IMG/VR virus record: IMGVR_UViG_3300008261_000207
Location: 1 to 27,214 of that record
Source: a virus
Length of the DNA stretch: 27,214 nucleotides
Strand: one strand, 5' to 3'
Shown piece by piece: positions 1-6,643 of the stretch (positions are counted from its first letter, which is position 1; every line of letters begins with the position of its first letter). The position numbers were made by a program, and so were the translations under genes. The notes below the pieces were generated by a model. The model ran no database searches. It was given only the letters and a program-made list of their open reading frames with translations, and had not been told where the DNA came from.

Positions 1-31
1 CGGACGGGTTCGATTCCCTCCTCTCCCACCA
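1..31 (+). tRNA. 3' end of a tRNA (cut by window edge)
   Basis: The T-loop TTCGATT with flanking G and C, the 3' acceptor strand CTCTCCC, A73 and an encoded CCA are visible. The anticodon lies outside the window, so the amino acid cannot be told. Only the three T-stem pairs next to the loop are clear. Confidence 0.8.
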
Positions 32-39
32 TATACAAC

Positions 40-116
40 GTCCCCATAGATTACGTTGGCTAGATCATCGCCCTTTCAAGGCGAAGAAGCGGGATCGACA
101 CCCGCTGGGGATACCA
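40..116 (+). tRNA. tRNA-Glu(TTC)
   Basis: Acceptor GTCCCCA pairs with TGGGGAT (first pair G-U). The anticodon stem TCGCC/GGCGA holds loop CTTTCAA, giving anticodon TTC. The T-stem GCGGG/CCCGC is perfect. Discriminator A and CCA are encoded. Confidence 0.93.
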
Positions 117-134
117 ATAATAAAAGGTAATACT

Positions 135-332
135 ATGAGAGTTTGTGAAGATTACAAATATAAAGTTGGGCATAGGTCTTACACTATTGGAGAAAGTGTT
201 CTCGGAACATCACAACCTATCCGCTTCTATTATATAAGTGGGCCTGGCTATCTTGGCGTTGGTACAATCAAAGATAATGATTCTTTAGAAGAATCAGTGA
301 TGGCTGTATTGAAGCGAGAAAAACTTATATAA
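135..332 (+). CDS. Small hypothetical protein (65 aa)
   Basis: Small soluble protein of unknown function lying between tRNA-Glu and tRNA-Val, 18 bp after the former and 2 bp before the latter. ATG start after a modest AAAGGT ribosome site. No signal peptide, membrane helix or motif that I recognise. Small lineage-specific proteins between tRNAs are typical of T4-like accessory regions. Confidence 0.7.
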   Translation: MRVCEDYKYKVGHRSYTIGESVLGTSQPIRFYYISGPGYLGVGTIKDNDSLEESVMAVLKREKLI

Positions 333-334
333 AC

Positions 335-409
335 GTTCCTATGGTGTAATGGTTTGCTCAATCCCGTGACATGGGGCGGGTCTAGGTTCAATTCCTAGTA
401 GGAACACCA
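335..409 (+). tRNA. tRNA-Val(GAC), probable
   Basis: Acceptor GTTCCTA/TAGGAAC and T-stem CTAGG/CCTAG are perfect and CCA is encoded. The anticodon loop reads GTGACAT, giving GAC, with an A·C mismatch at the base of the stem. The D-arm pairs poorly, so the fold is less regular than its neighbours and the identity is tentative. Confidence 0.75.
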
Positions 410-413
410 ATTC

Positions 414-487
414 GCTGCTATAGTATAAAGGTATTATACATCTTTGGTAAGGATGGGACGGAGGATCGTTACCTCCTAGCAGCACCA
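414..487 (+). tRNA. tRNA-Thr(GGT)
   Basis: Acceptor GCTGCTA/TAGCAGC. Anticodon stem CATCT/GGATG with loop TTGGTAA gives anticodon GGT. T-stem GGAGG/CCTCC. CCA is encoded. Follows tRNA-Val by 4 bp, so the two are probably cut from one transcript. Confidence 0.92.
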
Positions 488-501
488 GTTAAGGATAGAT
501 C

Positions 502-837
502 ATGTTAGATAAAGCATATGAATTGACTATGAAAATGTTTAGCGATAAACAACTCACCGACGATGAAAGCAAATACTTGCACAACCGAAATGCTAAGTAC
601 GAGCTCGTTCGTTATCTTTACACCGAAAAGGTGCGACATGATGGAGTCGATCTACTAAACTTTCAGTTCTCTCCCGGTGACTCATTCATGGATACTCCTA
701 TCATCGATATCGTGAATGGATTACTCGAAGTAAACGAAGCTATCAAAAATGGCGACTATGATGTTGTCGACTTTGGTGATTCATCATTAGTTAAATCTAA
801 TCCGCCAGACACAGGCAAAGAAAAGACAATTTTGTAG
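502..837 (+). CDS. Hypothetical protein (111 aa)
   Basis: ATG after AAGGATAGATC. An acidic, helix-rich N-terminal half (about residues 1-50) is followed by a less structured C-terminus; no membrane segment and no family that I recognise. It ends in TAG, one of the few amber stops here, which matters because an amber-suppressor-like tRNA is encoded at 10816-10893. Readthrough would add only six residues before the next TAG at 856-858. It sits between tRNA-Thr and the HAD-like gene. Confidence 0.75.
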   Translation: MLDKAYELTMKMFSDKQLTDDESKYLHNRNAKYELVRYLYTEKVRHDGVDLLNFQFSPGDSFMDTPIIDIVNGLLEVNEAIKNGDYDVVDFGDSSLVKSNPPDTGKEKTIL

Positions 838-884
838 TTGACATGTGGAACAGTTTAGATTACGATGGTGTAGAGGAGAAGAAA

Positions 885-1190
885 ATGAATATCTCGATCG
901 ACTATGACGATACGTACACCAAAGATCCACTTATGTGGAACTGGTTCGCACAACAAGCTCTTGACCGTGGACATAAAGTTTACTGTGTATCTGCTCGTGG
1001 TACTCAACACATGGATGATCCCAAGAATACTATTGGTCGTATCATCGGTGCTGAGAATTGCTTCGGAACAGGTCTACGTCCTAAACGACACTTTATGCAC
1101 CACGTTCACAAGATCGACATCGATGTTTGGGTCGATGATATGCCTGAAATGATTGTTGATCCAGAAATCGAAGGTCTTTATATGCCATAA
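885..1190 (+). CDS. HAD-superfamily hydrolase-like protein (101 aa)
   Basis: Residues 4-12 read SIDYDDTYT, a DxD(x)T/S motif I of HAD phosphatases, in which the first Asp is the nucleophile. SARG near residue 36 fits motif II, and DVWVDDMPE near residues 80-88 fits the acidic motif IV. Small uncapped HAD proteins of this kind are common in phages, where substrates are nucleotides or 5'/3' phosphates; the substrate here is not known. I chose the ATG at 885, after GAGGAGAAGAA, over an in-frame ATG at 843 that has no ribosome site. Confidence 0.75.
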   Translation: MNISIDYDDTYTKDPLMWNWFAQQALDRGHKVYCVSARGTQHMDDPKNTIGRIIGAENCFGTGLRPKRHFMHHVHKIDIDVWVDDMPEMIVDPEIEGLYMP

Positions 1191-1191
1191 T

Positions 1192-1264
1192 GCTTCTGCC
1201 GGCGGACCCGGTGGCGGGTCTACGAAGCCTGCTTACGAATGTTCAACTCATTCCAGGAGCACCA
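1192..1264 (+). tRNA. tRNA-Arg(ACG)
   Basis: Acceptor GCTTCTG/CAGGAGC. Anticodon loop CTACGAA on stem CGGGT/GCCTG gives ACG, which after A34 deamination reads CGN codons. T-stem GAATG/CATTC. CCA is encoded. The D-arm is unusually G/C-rich and does not pair in the standard way. Confidence 0.85.
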
Positions 1265-1410
1265 ATAAAACGTTGTAGAAGAGGTCGACATCTGCTACAA
1301 TGAGAACACTGCATACGCCACAGGGCTACTCGGCGTATCGGGTAACACGGTCTGAGTCATAGCTCAGATGCAGGGGTAAGAGTCCCAATTGTGAGATGGC
1401 CCAGGAATTT
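1265..1410 (+). ncRNA. Candidate structured RNA between two tRNA-Arg genes
   Basis: No open reading frame and no full cloverleaf. The strand carries strong hairpins: ATACGCC/GGCGTAT (7 bp, 12-nt loop, about 1312-1337) and TCTGAG/CTCAGA (6 bp, 6-nt loop, about 1352-1369). TACAAT near 1296 can pair with ATTGTG near 1389 to enclose both, while TTGTAG/CTACAA offers an alternative upstream hairpin. This may be a processed spacer RNA or a decayed tRNA. I do not recognise a family. Confidence 0.4.
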
Positions 1411-1485
1411 GCTTCCGTAGCTCAACGTAAGAGCGCCGGTCTTCGAAACCGAGGGTTGAGGGTTAGAGTCCTTCCGGGAGCACCA
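1411..1485 (+). tRNA. tRNA-Arg(TCG)
   Basis: Acceptor GCTTCCG/CGGGAGC. Loop CTTCGAA gives anticodon TCG, with stem CGGT/ACCG plus one C·A mismatch at the base. CCA is encoded. Second of three arginine tRNAs in the window. Confidence 0.9.
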
Positions 1486-1492
1486 ACATTAC

Positions 1493-1500
1493 GATAAATA
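1493..1500 (+). promoter_or_regulatory. Late-promoter-like GATAAATA
   Basis: GATAAATA differs from the T4 late consensus TATAAATA only at the first base and lies 64 bp before the GTG of the next gene. The same variant recurs at 11599, 12580 and 14733. It may be a weaker late promoter. Confidence 0.4.
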
Positions 1501-1563
1501 TCTGCATTGGAGTGAACCTAACTATATGATGACTGTAGTAAGTCTTACACATAGGAGGCGCGC

Positions 1564-1896
1564 GTGCCAACTAAGATCAAAAAAGAATTAGAAGAAAATA
1601 GTTGTCAAGCTGACACCACTGAGATAAAAAATGCCGAGACGATGATTGAACTGGAAGACCGCAAACTTCGTATTGAGAACGAAGATAAGAAACAAGATGC
1701 GCAGAGACATATGGCTTGGTTCTCGCTATTTGGAATGCTCTTGTATCCATTCACAGTCGTCTTAGCTGATGCGCTAGGATTGTATCAGGCAGCGACTATC
1801 ATCGGTAATATGGCCAGCATATACTTCGTATCAGTTGCCGCTATCGTAGCCGCGTTCTACGGAACACAAGCATACGTTTCGAAGAACAAAGAATAA
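1564..1896 (+). CDS. Two-helix membrane protein (110 aa)
   Basis: GTG start after a near-perfect AGGAGG. Residues 1-50 are charged and probably cytoplasmic (helical, Lys/Glu-rich). Two hydrophobic helices follow, about residues 51-72 and 77-100, with a short basic tail. The architecture resembles small phage inner-membrane proteins, including some holins, but no specific family is recognised. Followed by a strong terminator at 1912-1943, so it ends a transcription unit. Confidence 0.75.
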   Translation: MPTKIKKELEENSCQADTTEIKNAETMIELEDRKLRIENEDKKQDAQRHMAWFSLFGMLLYPFTVVLADALGLYQAATIIGNMASIYFVSVAAIVAAFYGTQAYVSKNKE

Positions 1897-1911
1897 TAGA
1901 ATCTAAAAGAG

Positions 1912-1943
1912 AGCCGCATAGAACCATCTATGCGGCTTTTTTT
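1912..1943 (+). terminator. Rho-independent terminator
   Basis: 10-bp stem AGCCGCATAG/CTATGCGGCT with a 6-nt loop, followed by seven T. The T run leads directly into the -35 box of the topoisomerase promoter, so the units are placed back to back. Confidence 0.92.
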
Positions 1944-1944
1944 G

Positions 1945-1973
1945 TTTACATTTCAATAGAATCAGTATATACT
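1945..1973 (+). promoter_or_regulatory. Sigma70-type promoter for the topoisomerase operon
   Basis: TTTACA, a 17-bp spacer and TATACT. The spacer holds GAATCAGTA, which is repeated at the same position in the promoters at 6221 and 10412 and almost exactly at 6483. This indicates a shared early/middle promoter class. Confidence 0.8.
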
Positions 1974-2000
1974 AGTATTGACCGCCCTAAGGAGTATAGT

Positions 2001-3833
2001 ATGGCAAAAGAAGAGTTTAAGATTCTAACTGCGCGAGATCACGTCCGCACGCGAATCGGTATGTACATGGGTTCCTCTTCTCGTGAAGAAGTAGACCGGT
2101 TTGTACTTGGGTCTTGGAAAAAGTCAGTATACGTGCCGGCTCTCTCGAAGATGATCGATGAAATTCTCGACAACTCGATCGACGAAGCCATTCGAACAAA
2201 CTTTCGATACGCGAACAAGATCAGCGTCTCGATTGAAGATGACCGTGTGACTGTAACTGATAACGGCCGCGGCATTCCTCAGGAAGACGTCTATGATGAT
2301 ACGACGAAGACAAAGATTCCTCGTCCTGTTGCTGCGTGGACCAAAGTAAACGCAGGTACTAGCTTCGACGATAACCGTGTTACTATCGGAACCAACGGTG
2401 TTGGGTCGGCTGCTACAAACTTCCTCTCTTCGAAGTTCGTAGGTAGGACCTGGCAGAACGGAAAGATGCTCGAAGTTCAGTGCAAGGATGGTAGCCTAGA
2501 CGTTAAAGTAGTGAAGAAGGATCGCGATGGTTCTGGTACCGAAGTTATGTTTACCCCCGAATTCTCTCTTTTTGAAGTCGACTCGCTGTCGGATCTAGAT
2601 ACGATCTCTCTACTCGAGGATCGTCTCGTTAGTCTTCAGATGGCATTCCCAGAGATCGCATTCTCATTCAATAAGAAACGAATTCAGGTCGCGAACATCA
2701 AGAAGTACGCTTCGATGTTTGTTAAAGAAGAAGCTTCTGTTATTTCTGAAGTATCTCGTGACATTACGTTCTTCTTTGCATCTTCGGATGATGGGTTCAG
2801 ATCCAACAGTTTCGTAAACGGTGTTAACACTCGTCAGGGTGGCGCATACGTAGATTACGTTGTGAACGGCGTAGTTGACGAGCTCGTGTCTCTCATCAAA
2901 CGTAGGTACAAGATCGAAGTCGCAAAGAGTACCATTAAGGGTGGTCTTACTTTTGTTATGTTCGCTCGCAACTTCGTAAATCCTAAGTTCGACAGTCAGA
3001 CGAAGGAACGTCTGACGAACCCAATGAGCAACATCAAAGAACACTATGACGGCGCGAATATCAAAGACTTTGTCTATCTAGCAAAGAAGATCTTCGCTGC
3101 AGCTGATATCATCGACCCTATCGTCGAAGCTCAGGTTGCAAAGAAGCAAGCTGCTGATCGTCGTGATGCTGCTCTTGCTCAGAAGAAGCTGAAGAAAGTC
3201 AAGGTGGCGAAACATATCTCGGCAAATAAGCCGGATGCTACTCTTAAGATCGTAGAAGGCGACTCGGCTATGGGTTTCCTTCTCAAGGTTCGTGATCCTG
3301 ATAAGGTCGGTGCGTATCCGCTTCGAGGTGTGATCATGAATACCTGGGATATGAAACCTTCTGAGGTCCTTAAGAACAAAGAACTCAGCGAACTAGTTGC
3401 CGTTCTTGGTCTCGACATCAACGATCCCGACAGTGTGGATAACATGACATATAGTCAGATCGCATCTCTAACGGACGCTGACCACGATGGTATCGGTCAT
3501 ATCTCTCCTCTGCTGATTGCGTTCTTTTACAAATTCTGGCCGCGGCTCCTCAAAGAGAAGCGAGTGTACATTACACGTACTCCGATCATGATCTCTACTC
3601 ATGGTAAGGAAGTCCGTTGGTTCTATACGTATGAAGACGCCACGGAATTCAAAACGAAACAGACAGGATGGAAACATCGTTACATCAAGGGTCTGGGTAG
3701 TCTTACAGAAGAAGAGTACGATCGGATCATCAATACTCCAGTGTACGATGTAGTTACCGTGGACGATGCCTCCTATTTCCAAATGATGTTTGGTGATGAC
3801 TCGGCACCGCGAAAGGAGTTCATGTTCTCATGA
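2001..3833 (+). CDS. 39: DNA topoisomerase II large (ATPase/TOPRIM) subunit, T4 gp39-like
   Basis: ATP-dependent strand-passing subunit of the phage type IIA topoisomerase, which relieves torsion during phage DNA replication. The GHKL ATPase fold shows EILDN at residues 54-58 (N box, catalytic Glu), DNGRG at 87-91 and GTNGVG at 130-135. The TOPRIM domain shows EGDSAMG near 417-424 and DADHDG near 491-497 (metal-binding acidic triad). At 610 aa it joins what T4 splits between genes 39 and 60, with no interruption. ATG after TAAGGAG. First gene of an operon with a sigma70-type promoter 30 bp upstream; overlaps gene 52 by 4 bp (ATGA). Confidence 0.97.
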   Translation: MAKEEFKILTARDHVRTRIGMYMGSSSREEVDRFVLGSWKKSVYVPALSKMIDEILDNSIDEAIRTNFRYANKISVSIEDDRVTVTDNGRGIPQEDVYDDTTKTKIPRPVAAWTKVNAGTSFDDNRVTIGTNGVGSAATNFLSSKFVGRTWQNGKMLEVQCKDGSLDVKVVKKDRDGSGTEVMFTPEFSLFEVDSLSDLDTISLLEDRLVSLQMAFPEIAFSFNKKRIQVANIKKYASMFVKEEASVISEVSRDITFFFASSDDGFRSNSFVNGVNTRQGGAYVDYVVNGVVDELVSLIKRRYKIEVAKSTIKGGLTFVMFARNFVNPKFDSQTKERLTNPMSNIKEHYDGANIKDFVYLAKKIFAAADIIDPIVEAQVAKKQAADRRDAALAQKKLKKVKVAKHISANKPDATLKIVEGDSAMGFLLKVRDPDKVGAYPLRGVIMNTWDMKPSEVLKNKELSELVAVLGLDINDPDSVDNMTYSQIASLTDADHDGIGHISPLLIAFFYKFWPRLLKEKRVYITRTPIMISTHGKEVRWFYTYEDATEFKTKQTGWKHRYIKGLGSLTEEEYDRIINTPVYDVVTVDDASYFQMMFGDDSAPRKEFMFS

Positions 3834-5218
3834 CACAGTTGACAGATTTCCTTGTTGATGATATAATGGAAAAGAGTAAGGAAAAGGAATCACTCGTGAA
3901 TAAAAAGGAATACCCAATCTCGTCTGTAGCCAAGAACGAATGGAAATCGTTCGCTATGTATACGGTCGAAGCTCGAGCCATTCCAAATATGATCGACGGT
4001 TTAAAACCAGTTCAGCGCTTCTATCTGTACTCTTCGATTCTCAACTCGAAGAGCGACTTCAAGAAGGTAAGCGCGATCTCCGGTATCATCAGCGACTATG
4101 GATATAACCACGGTGAGGCTAGTGCTGCTGGTTCCGGTCAGCTTATGGCCGCCACTTGGAACAACAACATCTGCCTCATCGAAGGTCGAGGATCGTTTGG
4201 TACTCGTCTGGTTCAGGATGCAGGTGCTCCTCGTTACGTCTATACTCGTCTTCATAAGAACTTTGATAAGTACATCAAGGATCTAGACATCTCACCCGCT
4301 CACGAGGATCCAGAACACGAGCCTCCTGCCTTCTATCTGCCAGTCATTCCGTTGGTTCTGGTGAACGGAACCAAAGGAATTGCAACAGGGTTCGCAACAA
4401 ACATTCTTCCTCGTGACCCAGACGCACTTTCTGGTGCCTGTCGTGAATTCCTTATGTATGGTAATATAACGAAGAAGCTTCCAGTGAAGTTTCCAGAGTT
4501 TACCGGAACCGTTGTTTACAACGCAGATGAGAATCGGTATTATTGCAACGGTGTCTTTGAACGCAAGAGCAAGACCGTTATTCTGATTACTGAAGTTCCT
4601 TACGGGTTTGATCGAGAGTCGTATGTAAAGGTTCTCGACGACCTCGAAGAGTCAGATGAGATCGTTGGTTATGATGATCTCTGCGACAAAACCGGTTTTC
4701 GTTTTGAAGTAAAACTCAAGCAGAATACTTCTGCAAACTGGTCGGACGAAAAGATCGTCAAGAACTTCAAGCTTAGTAAACCAATGAGCGAGAACCTGAC
4801 GGTTATCGACCAGAACGGCAAACTTCGAGAGTATACCGACGAACGCGAACTCATTCGTGACTTCTGTAAGTTTCGTTTGGAGATCTTGCAAAAGCGCATA
4901 GATCTTCGTAAGAAAGAGATCTCTGAACTGAAGCGTTGGCTATACGTAAAGATGCAGTTCATTCAGGCTGTTCTCGACAATAAGATCGAGTTCAAGAACA
5001 AGACCAAGGATGATGTTGGTAAACAGATCACCACTCACACCGATGTTATCTCCGAAGACGACATCAATAGACTGCTACGGATCAACATCTTGAGTCTTAC
5101 CGATGAGATGGTTAAGCAGCTCGAGCAGGAGATCGCTGAAGCTGAGAAAGAACATAAGTATTGGACTCGTACGACTCCTGACCAACAGTTCATTAAAGAC
5201 CTCGAAGAGATCGCATAA
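3830..5218 (+). CDS. 52: DNA topoisomerase II medium (cleavage) subunit, T4 gp52-like
   Basis: DNA-cleaving and rejoining subunit, partner of the preceding protein, homologous to GyrA/ParC. ARAIPNMIDGLKPVQR at residues 48-63 is the conserved family signature. The active-site Tyr is probably Y136 in PRYVYTRL. A long helical coiled region (about 350-450) corresponds to the C-gate helices. At 462 aa it is close to T4 gp52 (442 aa), and like gp52 it lacks the GyrA beta-propeller, so it is not expected to introduce supercoils. Translationally coupled to the large subunit by ATGA, with AAAGGAG upstream. Confidence 0.96.
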   Translation: MTQLTDFLVDDIMEKSKEKESLVNKKEYPISSVAKNEWKSFAMYTVEARAIPNMIDGLKPVQRFYLYSSILNSKSDFKKVSAISGIISDYGYNHGEASAAGSGQLMAATWNNNICLIEGRGSFGTRLVQDAGAPRYVYTRLHKNFDKYIKDLDISPAHEDPEHEPPAFYLPVIPLVLVNGTKGIATGFATNILPRDPDALSGACREFLMYGNITKKLPVKFPEFTGTVVYNADENRYYCNGVFERKSKTVILITEVPYGFDRESYVKVLDDLEESDEIVGYDDLCDKTGFRFEVKLKQNTSANWSDEKIVKNFKLSKPMSENLTVIDQNGKLREYTDERELIRDFCKFRLEILQKRIDLRKKEISELKRWLYVKMQFIQAVLDNKIEFKNKTKDDVGKQITTHTDVISEDDINRLLRINILSLTDEMVKQLEQEIAEAEKEHKYWTRTTPDQQFIKDLEEIA

Positions 5219-5631
5219 TGTACTACGTCACATACGATAAACCAAAAAAGATATCGGATCAACTCATAGACGGCGCTATCCTATTCGCTTCGAAGTTTCT
5301 TGACCTTGACGACTATATAGAGATAGACTTTAGTGATAAGTTCGAACACGATAGATGCGGTTACTGCGACTATGATGAAGACGGCGTTACGATCTTCATC
5401 AACTCGAAGATGGACAGGAAGAAGATCATAGTAACACTGTTTCACGAGATGGTTCACGCTCGTCAGTTCATTCGTGGTATGTTGGTTCTTCCAGAAAATA
5501 GTACGCAACCCTCGAGGTGGTTAGGAAAGGAATACGATGTACCATACTTCGAGTCTCCTTGGGAGCAAGAGGCGTATGAACTAGAACTGGTCATGTGGGA
5601 TATCTTTCAAAAAGAAGACGACTGGAAATGA
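5218..5631 (+). CDS. HExxH zincin-like protein 1 (137 aa)
   Basis: Contains FHEMVHARQF around residues 78-87, a full HExxH zinc-protease motif, and PWEQEAYELE about 40 residues later, whose Glu could be the third zinc ligand. CGYC near residues 44-47 may add a small metal knuckle. The substrate is unknown. The start overlaps the TAA of gene 52 by 1 nt and the end overlaps the next gene by 4 nt, so it belongs to the topoisomerase operon. It is paralogous to the next protein. A catalytic peptidase role is inferred from the motif only. Confidence 0.75.
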   Translation: MYYVTYDKPKKISDQLIDGAILFASKFLDLDDYIEIDFSDKFEHDRCGYCDYDEDGVTIFINSKMDRKKIIVTLFHEMVHARQFIRGMLVLPENSTQPSRWLGKEYDVPYFESPWEQEAYELELVMWDIFQKEDDWK

Positions 5632-6029
5632 TGATCAACATCGAGCTCGATGATAGTTATGATTGGCTCGCAAAAGAATTTGTAGAGTTCCTTTGCCAGG
5701 AACTCTCGATTCTTCCTCGTAGTTTGGATATCGTTAGCGAGGATATGGATGAGAATGTTGGTCAGTGCATCGATGTCGACGAAGGCTCGTATCTTATTCT
5801 CATAAAGACTCTGAACAGAGACATAGGTCGAGTGTTCATTACGATAGCTCACGAGATGATCCATGTCAAACAATACATGACTCAGGAACTCGGAAGAATC
5901 TTGGACGAACATTCACACATTCCATACGAAGACAGATGGTGGGAGACCGAGGCGTATGAAAGATCTGTTCCTCTTTTGGAAAAATTTTCAGAAACACTAA
6001 CTTTTTTCTCAAAACCCCTTGACGTTTAA
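5628..6029 (+). CDS. HExxH zincin-like protein 2 (133 aa)
   Basis: Second of a tandem pair. AHEMIHVKQY near residues 83-92 and RWWETEAYE further on match HEMVHARQF and PWEQEAYE of the preceding protein in order and spacing, so the pair arose by duplication. The first ATG overlaps the upstream TGA (ATGA); an adjacent second ATG at 5631 is equally possible. The Cys pair of paralogue 1 is absent. Last gene of the topoisomerase operon. Confidence 0.75.
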   Translation: MMINIELDDSYDWLAKEFVEFLCQELSILPRSLDIVSEDMDENVGQCIDVDEGSYLILIKTLNRDIGRVFITIAHEMIHVKQYMTQELGRILDEHSHIPYEDRWWETEAYERSVPLLEKFSETLTFFSKPLDV

Positions 6030-6038
6030 GAGAAAAGA

Positions 6039-6046
6039 TATAAATA
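6039..6046 (+). promoter_or_regulatory. T4-type late promoter TATAAATA
   Basis: Exact match to the T4 late promoter consensus, 27 bp before the ATG of a 27-codon reading frame. Transcription would start near 6052 and end at the terminator at 6184-6215, giving an RNA of about 160 nt. Confidence 0.75.
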
Positions 6047-6072
6047 AATATCTATAAACAAAAGAGAGAAAC

Positions 6073-6156
6073 ATGCTTTCCTTCCACGTATCGGCCCCAG
6101 TCCAGACAAATGATAGCCTCCTAGGTAGAATAGGAGCATGGGCTACTTCGACATAG
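6073..6156 (+). CDS. Small late peptide or leader peptide (27 aa)
   Basis: ATG after AAGAGAGAAAC, 27 codons, TAG stop. No recognisable family. It is the only reading frame on a short late transcript (promoter at 6039, terminator at 6184-6215). Its stop lies inside the 5' arm of a long hairpin (6140-6186), an arrangement reminiscent of leader peptides. Whether the peptide itself or the RNA is functional cannot be told. Confidence 0.4.
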   Translation: MLSFHVSAPVQTNDSLLGRIGAWATST

Positions 6157-6186
6157 ATGAACGTAAAATCTATCTCAAAGTAGCCC
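6140..6186 (+). ncRNA. Long hairpin overlapping the leader-peptide stop
   Basis: GGGCTACTT (6140-6148) pairs with AAGTAGCCC (6178-6186), and inside it ATAGAT pairs with ATCTAT. The 3' arm shares CCC (6184-6186) with the terminator stem, so the two cannot form fully at once. Confidence 0.6.
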
Positions 6187-6215
6187 AGGATGAAAATCCT
6201 GGGTTTCTTTATTTT
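6184..6215 (+). terminator. Rho-independent terminator
   Basis: 8-bp stem CCCAGGAT/ATCCTGGG closed by a GAAA tetraloop, then TTTCTTTATTTT. It is directly followed by a promoter. Confidence 0.9.
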
Positions 6216-6220
6216 AATGG

Positions 6221-6249
6221 TTGACAAAAGTTTAGAATCAGTATAGATT
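6221..6249 (+). promoter_or_regulatory. Sigma70-type promoter before boxA RNA copy 1
   Basis: TGGTTGACA, 17-bp spacer, TAGATT, with the recurrent GAATCAGTA in the spacer. No protein gene follows; the product appears to be stable RNA. Confidence 0.8.
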
Positions 6250-6268
6250 GAAATTGTAGTTAATTAAA

Positions 6269-6285
6269 CGCTCTTTGACAATTTA
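6269..6285 (+). promoter_or_regulatory. boxA-like antitermination site 1
   Basis: CGCTCTTTGACAATTTA closely matches the rRNA-operon boxA element (E. coli form TGCTCTTTAACAATTTA). boxA in nascent RNA is bound by NusB-S10 and makes RNA polymerase resist Rho in untranslated operons. It lies about 20 nt after the -10 box, where boxA is expected in a leader. Confidence 0.75.
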
Positions 6286-6480
6286 CTCATCCGATCCTAG
6301 GGAAACCGAGAATGGATCTGAAACAGCAGGGACAAAGCGATTGCTTCGGTCTTTGATGTTCGAAAGAACACTGTTTTCACATGCACTGATACAGTAGGGT
6401 GGCAAGTAGGCGATTCTGTTATTGCTGAGGGCTGGAATTCCTGAGTAGTGAACAATTACAGCAGTGCAGCTGAAAATAGT
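6286..6480 (+). ncRNA. Structured RNA, copy 1 of a two-copy family
   Basis: No coding frame. Helix P1 is CTGTTTTCA (6371-6379) with TGAAAATAG (6471-6479). It is followed by an internal loop CAT/AGC and helix P2 GCACTG/CAGTGC. Copy 2 near 6571 keeps the P1 sequence and the CAT/AGC loop but has a different, still paired, P2. Upstream, GATCC/GGATC and CAAAG/CTTTG form further hairpins. Promoter and boxA precede it. Function unknown. Confidence 0.6.
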
Positions 6481-6482
6481 GG

Positions 6483-6511
6483 TTGACATTCGGTTAGAAT
6501 CAGTTTATACT
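6483..6511 (+). promoter_or_regulatory. Sigma70-type promoter before boxA RNA copy 2
   Basis: TGGTTGACA, 17-bp spacer with GAATCAGT, TATACT. It begins right after copy 1 and drives copy 2 and the following tRNAs. Confidence 0.85.
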
Positions 6512-6533
6512 AACAATATAACGAATGACTAAC

Positions 6534-6550
6534 CGCTCTTTGACAATTTA
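6534..6550 (+). promoter_or_regulatory. boxA-like antitermination site 2
   Basis: An identical 17-nt repeat of the boxA at 6269, again about 22 nt after a -10 box. Exact conservation between two otherwise divergent leaders argues for selection on this element. Confidence 0.75.
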
Positions 6551-6643
6551 GAAAAGAAACAGAAGAAATTCTGTTTTCACATGAGACTCTTGACATACCT
6601 TGCTTAGCGGTGAGGAGCGTGTTGGGTTTCAGCTGAAAACAGA
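6551..6643 (+). ncRNA. Structured RNA, copy 2 of a two-copy family
   Basis: P1 CTGTTTTCA (6571-6579) with TGAAAACAG (6634-6642) is a perfect 9-bp helix. The internal loop CAT/AGC is identical to copy 1. P2 is GAGAC/GTTTC. The region inside includes the candidate 5' half of an initiator-like tRNA (6606-6634), which uses some of the same bases, so the folds compete. Confidence 0.55.

Noticed and set aside
904-1152. Alternative frame within the HAD-like gene
   Set aside because: The overlapping frame has the HAD motifs and the ribosome site; this one has neither.
2664-3044. Open frames antisense to the topoisomerase genes
   Set aside because: They are shadows of a highly conserved coding sequence, without ribosome sites.
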